From: Rhodobacter sp.
GTDB taxonomy: Bacteria; Pseudomonadota; Alphaproteobacteria; Rhodobacterales; Rhodobacteraceae
Length of the DNA: 17,733 nt
Reading direction: 5' to 3'
Assembly: GCA_027482795.1 (NCBI GenBank)
Contig: JAIXVS010000348.1
Span: 1 to 17,733 of the forward strand
A program made the position numbers and the translations under genes. The notes under the pieces are model-generated. The model ran no database searches, was not told the DNA's origin, and saw nothing but the letters and a program-made list of their open reading frames with translations. Positions within the stretch are counted from its first letter, which is position 1. Every line of letters starts with the position of its first letter. This document shows positions 13,798 through 17,733 of the stretch, piece after piece.

Positions 13798-14178
13798 GTG
13801 TTTGCCCAATCTACCCAAGCAGGCGCAATCTATGCGCGCCCAGAAGCCCCCCAAAAAACGCCGCGGGCGCTGGAATACGAACTGCTCGCCCGCGTTACCC
13901 AAGCCCTGACTGTGGCTTGGGCCGCGCGCAAACAAAACTACAGTGGTCTGATGACCGCGCTGGACGACAATTTGCGCCTTTGGGCCACTTTGGCCGCCGA
14001 TGTGGCCGAACCTACAAATGGCCTGCCCGCCCCGCTGCGGGCGCAGCTTTTCTATCTTTATGAATTCTCGGTCCAGCACAGCCGCGCGGTGCGCGACGAT
14101 ACGGCTTCGGTCGAAGTGCTGATCGACATCAACACAGCCGTGATGCGCGGGCTTCGCGGCGATCGAGGAACCCCATGA
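13798..14178 (+). CDS. flaF: Flagellar biosynthesis regulator FlaF
   Basis: FlaF is an alphaproteobacterial protein that in Caulobacter is needed for flagellin synthesis and secretion, acting with FlbT. The 126-residue product carries the family features: ALEYELLARVTQAL (24-37), the helix NLRLWATLAADVA (58-70), and PLRAQLFYLYEFSVQHSRAV (79-98) followed by VEVLIDINTAVMRGLRG (105-121). The start is GTG at 13798 with AAGGA 6 bases upstream; the nearby ATG at 13793 is in the wrong frame. The stop codon overlaps the flbT start (ATGA). Confidence 0.92.
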   Translation: MFAQSTQAGAIYARPEAPQKTPRALEYELLARVTQALTVAWAARKQNYSGLMTALDDNLRLWATLAADVAEPTNGLPAPLRAQLFYLYEFSVQHSRAVRDDTASVEVLIDINTAVMRGLRGDRGTP

Positions 14179-14582
14179 CAGGACTAGTCTTAAAACTCGG
14201 CCCGCATGAACGGGTCTTGATCAACGGCGCGGTCATCGAAAACGGTGACAAACGCTCGCGCCTTGCGATCATGACCCCGAATGCGCATATTCTGCGCCTG
14301 CGCGATGCCATCCGCCCAGACGAGGTGAACACCCCCGTCCGCCGCGTCTGCTACATCGCGCAATTGGTGCTGTCGGGTGATGCAGACCCGAAAGAGGCGC
14401 GCATCCAACTTCTGCGCGGCATTGAACAGCTTAGCCAAGTGCTGACCGACTATGACAGCCGCACTTTGCTGTCACAAGCCACAGCATTTGTGCTGGACGA
14501 TCAGCATTACCAAGTGCTTAAAGCGCTGCGCAGCCTGCTGCCGCGCGAAGAGCGTCTGTTTGCGGCAGTGCCCCACGCATGA
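14175..14582 (+). CDS. flbT: Flagellin synthesis repressor FlbT
   Basis: In Caulobacter FlbT acts on the leader of flagellin mRNA and couples flagellin synthesis to assembly of the hook. The 135-residue product begins MTGLVLKLGPHERVLINGAVIENGDKRSRLAI with the family's short N-terminal beta domain and continues with PVRRVCYIAQLVLSGD (53-68) and a helical half ending LLPREERLF. ATGA overlaps join it to flaF upstream and to the DUF1217 gene downstream, which implies coupled translation. Its probable target, the fliC leader, is 1.7 kb upstream. Confidence 0.93.
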   Translation: MTGLVLKLGPHERVLINGAVIENGDKRSRLAIMTPNAHILRLRDAIRPDEVNTPVRRVCYIAQLVLSGDADPKEARIQLLRGIEQLSQVLTDYDSRTLLSQATAFVLDDQHYQVLKALRSLLPREERLFAAVPHA

Positions 14583-15400
14583 GCTACGTTCCAGCCATCC
14601 CCTTTAATGGTTACGCTGGCTGGACGTTTCTAAACCGCACCATGGCCAGCCAAACGGCCACCATGAATGCCACATCGCAAAACAAACGCGACGAAGATTA
14701 TTTTCGCGCCAATATCGGTAAAATCGACACCGCAGAACAATTGGTCAATGATCGCCGTTTGCTTAAGGTCGCGCTGGGGGCCTTTGGGCTGGACAATGAC
14801 ATCAACAACAAATTCTTCATTCAAAAAGTGCTGTCAGACGGCACGCTGAAAACAGACGCGCTGTCCAACCGCTTGGCCGACAAGCAGTATCAAAAACTCT
14901 CATCCGCCTTTGGATTTGGTGACTTTTCAGTTCCCCGCACCAAAATCTCAGATTTTGCGGATAAGATCATTACCCAGTACCGCACCCGCCAGTTTGAACT
15001 GGCCGTCGGCACGCAAAACGGCGATTTTCGCGTCGCCCTAAACCTGCAGCGCGAATTGCCTGAGCTGGCTGCCAAAACCAACAGTTCTGAAAACGCCAAA
15101 TGGTTTACCATTATGGGCAACAAACCCCTGCGCACGGCTTTTCAAACGGCACTGGGCCTGCCGACCAGCACGGCCACACTGGATTTAGACCTGCAACTAA
15201 GCGTGTTTAAATCACGGGCAAAGGCGCAATTTGGCAGCGATACTGTGTCGCAATTTGCCGACCCCGCCACGATGGATAAGCTGACCAAACGCTTTCTGCT
15301 GCGCAGCGAGATGGATGCTTTTAGCGCATCGGGTTCGGGCAATACGGCGGTGTCCTTGATGCAACAGGCTATAACTGCGTCCCGCAATCGCCGCCTTTAG
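14579..15400 (+). CDS. DUF1217-family flagellar cluster protein
   Basis: The 273-residue product matches the DUF1217 family, which is found in flagellar clusters of alphaproteobacteria. I know of no settled function. It starts MSYVPAIPFNGYAGWTFLNR, contains YFRANIGKIDTAEQLVNDRRLLKVALGAFGLD (41-72), the repeated helix pattern NNKFFIQKVLSDG, and ITQYRTRQFELAVGTQNGDFRVALNLQREL (130-159). It ends in a Ser/Asn-rich tail with NRRL. No signal peptide or membrane helix is seen, so it may be cytoplasmic or exported through the flagellar route. The ATG overlaps the flbT stop (ATGA). It is the last gene of the fliC-side group; fliI ends convergently 174 bases further on. Confidence 0.8.
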   Translation: MSYVPAIPFNGYAGWTFLNRTMASQTATMNATSQNKRDEDYFRANIGKIDTAEQLVNDRRLLKVALGAFGLDNDINNKFFIQKVLSDGTLKTDALSNRLADKQYQKLSSAFGFGDFSVPRTKISDFADKIITQYRTRQFELAVGTQNGDFRVALNLQRELPELAAKTNSSENAKWFTIMGNKPLRTAFQTALGLPTSTATLDLDLQLSVFKSRAKAQFGSDTVSQFADPATMDKLTKRFLLRSEMDAFSASGSGNTAVSLMQQAITASRNRRL

Positions 15401-15556
15401 GCTGGATCACAGGGTCAAGCCCAAACCAAATACGTCGCCAAGGCCGCACGGGGCAAACCTGTTTCAGCTTAGTCGCGCTGCGCGCCTAGGCCATCTTAAA
15501 TTTCATCCGTATCGGCGTGTACCTGCACACCTGCGCGCCCTGCCCTACACACTGGC

Positions 15557-15570
15557 GCGGCCTAAGCCGC
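15557..15570. terminator. Possible hairpin terminator between DUF1217 gene and fliI
   Basis: GCGGC and GCCGC pair around a CTAA loop a few bases after the fliI stop codon. There is no T-run on the fliI side and only a short TTT on the plus side, so at best it is a weak terminator. The remaining bases of the 174-base convergent gap show no gene. Confidence 0.3.
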
Positions 15571-15574
15571 CCCT

Positions 15575-16906
15575 TTATGCAGCGTTTGCCTCCGCATCCG
15601 CTATCGGTGCAGGTTGGCCCAGCACTTTGGCCAGCGCGGCAAAGCTGCCCGCTACCCCTTCCGGCGGGGCATCTTCGGCCAAAAACGCGTCCAAACTGGG
15701 CCAGATGGCAATCGCTGCATCAACCATCGGGTCAGACCCTTTGGCGTATAGCCCCGCTTGGATCATCATTTCGCTGCGATCCCACGCCCCCAAAAGCTGC
15801 CGCGCCATGCCAATCAAGCGATTCTCGTCCGCGCTTGCCGCCTGCGGCAGACAGCGCGAGATGGATCGCAGCAAATCAACAGCAGGGTAACGCCCCCGCT
15901 CGGCAATGGTGCGATCCATCACCACATGGCCATCCAGTACCCCACGCAAAATATCGGCAATCGGCTCTTCCATATCCGATCCCGCCACCAGCACGGTGAA
16001 CACCGCCGTGATATCCCCGCCGAACCGTTCTGGGCCTGGCCCTGCTCGTTCGGCCAAAGACATAATCGCATGGGCAACCGAAGGGGGAAATCCGCGCATC
16101 GATGCCGCCTCGCCCGCCGCCAGCGCCACTTCGCGGTGCGCCTCGGCAAAGCGGGTGATCGAATCGGCCAGCAGCAGCACATGCCGCCCCTGATCGCGGA
16201 AATGTTCGGCCACCGCCATGGCCGCCGCCGCGCAGCGCCTGCGCACCAGCGCCGATTGATCGGATGTGGCGGTGACCACAACCGCCCGCGCCATACCTTC
16301 TGGCCCCAAAACCCGTTCGACAAATTCGCGCAGCTCGCGCCCGCGCTCGCCCACCAGCGCAATCACCACAACGTCGGCTTCAACCCCGCGCGCAAACTTG
16401 GCCAGCAGCGAAGATTTCCCCACGCCCGACCCCGCGAACAGGCCAATCCGCTGCCCGCGCGCCAGCGGCAGCATCGTGTCAAACACCGCAACACCCGTCG
16501 ACAGGCGCGCGCCCATGCGGCGGCGCTGCGCGGCGGGCGGGGCATCTGCGCGCAGCGCCCGTGCGCGCGGGCCGCGAAATAAAGGCCGCCCATCAAGGGG
16601 TTGGCCGTAGGGGTCGATGATGCGGCCAATCCACGTGTCGTCGGGCGCAATTTCTGCCGCACCCAAATACCGCACCTCTGCCCCCAGCGCGATGCCATCG
16701 GCCATCACCAGCAGCCCCGCGCCATCCATTGCAATAACCTCGCCCGCCAGCTTGCCCGCAATCATCACGCGGTCGCCTTGGCGCGCCGCCTCTTCCAGCC
16801 CCACCACGCGCAGGCTTGATCCCGTAACCGCCGCCACCCGTCCCAAAGGCGCGCTTACTCGCACCTCTTCGAGCTGTGCCAACAATCCGTCGAAAATTCC
16901 GCGCAT
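15575..16906 (-). CDS. fliI: Flagellar export ATPase FliI
   Basis: FliI is the F1-beta-like ATPase at the base of the flagellar type III export apparatus. The 443-residue protein starts MRGIFDGLLAQLEEVRVSAPLGRVAAVTGSSL. It has the family's VFDTMLPLARGQRIGLFAGSGVGKSSLL with Walker A at 158-165, the GERGRE motif (186-191), Walker B HVLLLADS (242-249) and the alpha/beta-ATPase signature PAVDLLRSIS (341-350). Context (flgB and flagellar genes on both sides) separates it from virulence or F1 ATPases. The ATG at 16906 has AGGAG 6 bases upstream; a longer frame to 17170 overlaps flgB and is not real. It is transcribed alone, divergent from flgB, with no partner fliH or fliJ in view. Confidence 0.95.
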   Translation of the reverse strand: MRGIFDGLLAQLEEVRVSAPLGRVAAVTGSSLRVVGLEEAARQGDRVMIAGKLAGEVIAMDGAGLLVMADGIALGAEVRYLGAAEIAPDDTWIGRIIDPYGQPLDGRPLFRGPRARALRADAPPAAQRRRMGARLSTGVAVFDTMLPLARGQRIGLFAGSGVGKSSLLAKFARGVEADVVVIALVGERGRELREFVERVLGPEGMARAVVVTATSDQSALVRRRCAAAAMAVAEHFRDQGRHVLLLADSITRFAEAHREVALAAGEAASMRGFPPSVAHAIMSLAERAGPGPERFGGDITAVFTVLVAGSDMEEPIADILRGVLDGHVVMDRTIAERGRYPAVDLLRSISRCLPQAASADENRLIGMARQLLGAWDRSEMMIQAGLYAKGSDPMVDAAIAIWPSLDAFLAEDAPPEGVAGSFAALAKVLGQPAPIADAEANAA

Positions 16907-16989
16907 TTTTTGCTCCTTCTGGATTCGCTTACTCTTTCTAAAGGAATCACCCTTAAAGCTTAGTGAAGGTGATCGAGGGAGAAGCCCCG
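16907..16989. promoter_or_regulatory. Divergent control region fliI / flgB
   Basis: The 83 bases between the two divergent start codons must hold promoters for both. I could not identify a convincing sigma-70, sigma-54 or sigma-28 pair. Two GANTC sites are present (16922-16926 and 16944-16948), plus a rough inverted repeat CTAAAGG ... CCCTTAAAG. Control by the cell-cycle regulators CtrA or CcrM is possible but no full CtrA site (TTAA-N7-TTAA) is present. Confidence 0.4.
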
Positions 16990-17385
16990 ATGTTTGAGAA
17001 ATTAGAACTGACCAGAATGGCACAGGCGATGGCCGCCCACGCAGGGGCGCGGCTGTCTGTTGTGGCGCAAAACGTGGCACATGCCGACACGCCGGGCTAC
17101 CGCGCGGGCGATGTTGCCAGCTTTGCCGAAAGCTATGCGCAAGACGCAAAACATATAGAAATGCGCGCAACGCGGGCAGGCCATTTTACAGGCGGTGCAG
17201 ACAGCGACATGCCCCCCCTTGAGGTGCGGCGCAAATCGCTGGCAGGCGCGCCCAATGGCAATTCGGTGTCGATCGAACAGGAAATGGTCAAGGCAGCCAG
17301 TGCGCGGCAAGATCACGAAATGGCGCTGGCCATTTACCGCAACACGTCTTCTATCATCCGCGCCTCGCTTGGCCGTCAGGGATAG
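16990..17385 (+). CDS. flgB: Flagellar proximal rod protein FlgB
   Basis: FlgB is a proximal rod subunit in the periplasm, exported by the flagellar apparatus. The 131-residue product has the rod-protein core QNVAHADTPGYRAGD near residue 29-43 and the C-terminal helix VSIEQEMVKAASARQDHEMALAIYRNTSSIIRASLG. Its length is usual for the family. The ATG at 16990 was chosen because the protein then begins MFEKLELTRMAQ, as FlgB does, with AGGGAG upstream; an in-frame GTG at 16963 would add nine residues. flgC starts 7 bases after its stop. Confidence 0.95.
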   Translation: MFEKLELTRMAQAMAAHAGARLSVVAQNVAHADTPGYRAGDVASFAESYAQDAKHIEMRATRAGHFTGGADSDMPPLEVRRKSLAGAPNGNSVSIEQEMVKAASARQDHEMALAIYRNTSSIIRASLGRQG

Positions 17386-17392
17386 GTGAGAC

Positions 17393-17733
17393 ATGGCTGA
17401 TTTATTCAACACCCTTTCCCTTGCCGCCTCTGGAATGGAGGCGCAGGCCCGCCGTCTGCGGCATGTTTCTGAAAACATCGCCAATGCCGATACAACGGGC
17501 TATCATCGAAAAACCATCGGCTTCAAAGAAGCGATGGACAGCGGGCAGGTGGAAACCACCCGCGTGCGTCTGGATCAAAGCCCGCTCGCGCGGGTGTATG
17601 ATCCAGGCAACCCCTTGGCCGATGAAACGGGTCACTATGATGGATCGAACGTCGATCTGGTGATCGAAATTGCTGACGCGCGCGAAGCGCAGCGCAGCTA
17701 TGAGGCCAATCTAAAAATCTTCGATCAGGCGCG
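17393..17733 (+). CDS. flgC: Flagellar proximal rod protein FlgC (partial, cut by right edge)
   Basis: The first 113 residues are in the window; FlgC proteins have about 130, so only the end is missing. FlgC is a proximal rod subunit next to FlgB. Motifs are LSLAASGMEAQARRLRHVSENIANADTTGY (8-37), the family's rod signature, then a conserved YDGSNVDLVIEIADAREAQRSYEANLKIF (82-110), which precedes the C-terminal helix. AGGTGAG gives the ribosome-binding site. This is the second gene of an operon that in related bacteria goes on with fliE and other rod and export genes. Confidence 0.95.
   Translation, partial: MADLFNTLSLAASGMEAQARRLRHVSENIANADTTGYHRKTIGFKEAMDSGQVETTRVRLDQSPLARVYDPGNPLADETGHYDGSNVDLVIEIADAREAQRSYEANLKIFDQA

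Noticed and set aside
15575..17170. Longer fliI with 88 extra N-terminal residues
   Set aside because: The extra part lies antisense to flgB, and the ATG at 16906 has a strong ribosome-binding site and gives the family N-terminus.
1..17733. Mobile elements, CRISPR arrays, toxin-antitoxin or phage-defence genes
   Set aside because: No transposase, integrase, regularly spaced repeats or defence-type protein was seen; the window is filled by replication, quinone and flagellar genes.

Overview
The window looks like the chromosome of an alphaproteobacterium of the Rhodobacterales type. It is GC-rich, and its gene content and order fit that group: a dnaA-dnaN-recF replication block, rpsT next to dnaA, a mutM/ubiE/ubiB block, and a flagellar set that includes the alphaproteobacterial genes flaF and flbT plus a DUF1217 protein. 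No rRNA, tRNA, insertion sequence, phage gene or CRISPR array was seen. I did not see evidence for an undescribed biological system; the points of interest are regulatory sites, gene junctions and one unusual protein tail.

Layout. (1) 1-6525, all minus strand: enoyl-CoA hydratase and mutM form one unit. rpsT follows with its own promoter and terminator. After a 0.5 kb regulatory gap come dnaA, dnaN, recF and the start of a GNAT acetyltransferase that runs off the left edge. (2) 6526-8910, plus strand: ubiE and ubiB (ubiquinone synthesis) are transcribed away from mutM. (3) 8863-11469, minus strand: fliK then flgD (hook length control and hook cap). The flgD end overlaps the ubiB end tail to tail. 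(4) 11585-12206, plus: a rod-binding FlgJ-type protein and a FlgN-like protein. (5) 12207-15400, plus: a strong sigma-28-type promoter, flagellin fliC with its terminator, then flaF, flbT and a DUF1217 gene; the last three are joined by ATGA overlaps. (6) 15575-16906, minus: the export ATPase fliI. (7) 16990 to the right edge, plus: flgB and the first part of flgC, the start of a rod operon.

How the genes work together. The left part copies and repairs DNA: DnaA initiates, DnaN is the clamp, RecF handles gaps, MutM removes oxidised purines. The middle part makes ubiquinone. The right part builds the flagellum: FliI powers export, FlgB/FlgC form the proximal rod, the FlgJ-type protein helps the rod pass the wall, FlgD caps the hook, FliK sets its length, a FlgN-like chaperone probably serves the hook-filament junction proteins, and FliC is the filament. 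FlaF and FlbT are known from Caulobacter to control flagellin synthesis and secretion. Several intergenic regions hold GANTC sites (targets of the CcrM methylase in alphaproteobacteria), which hints at cell-cycle control, but this is inference.
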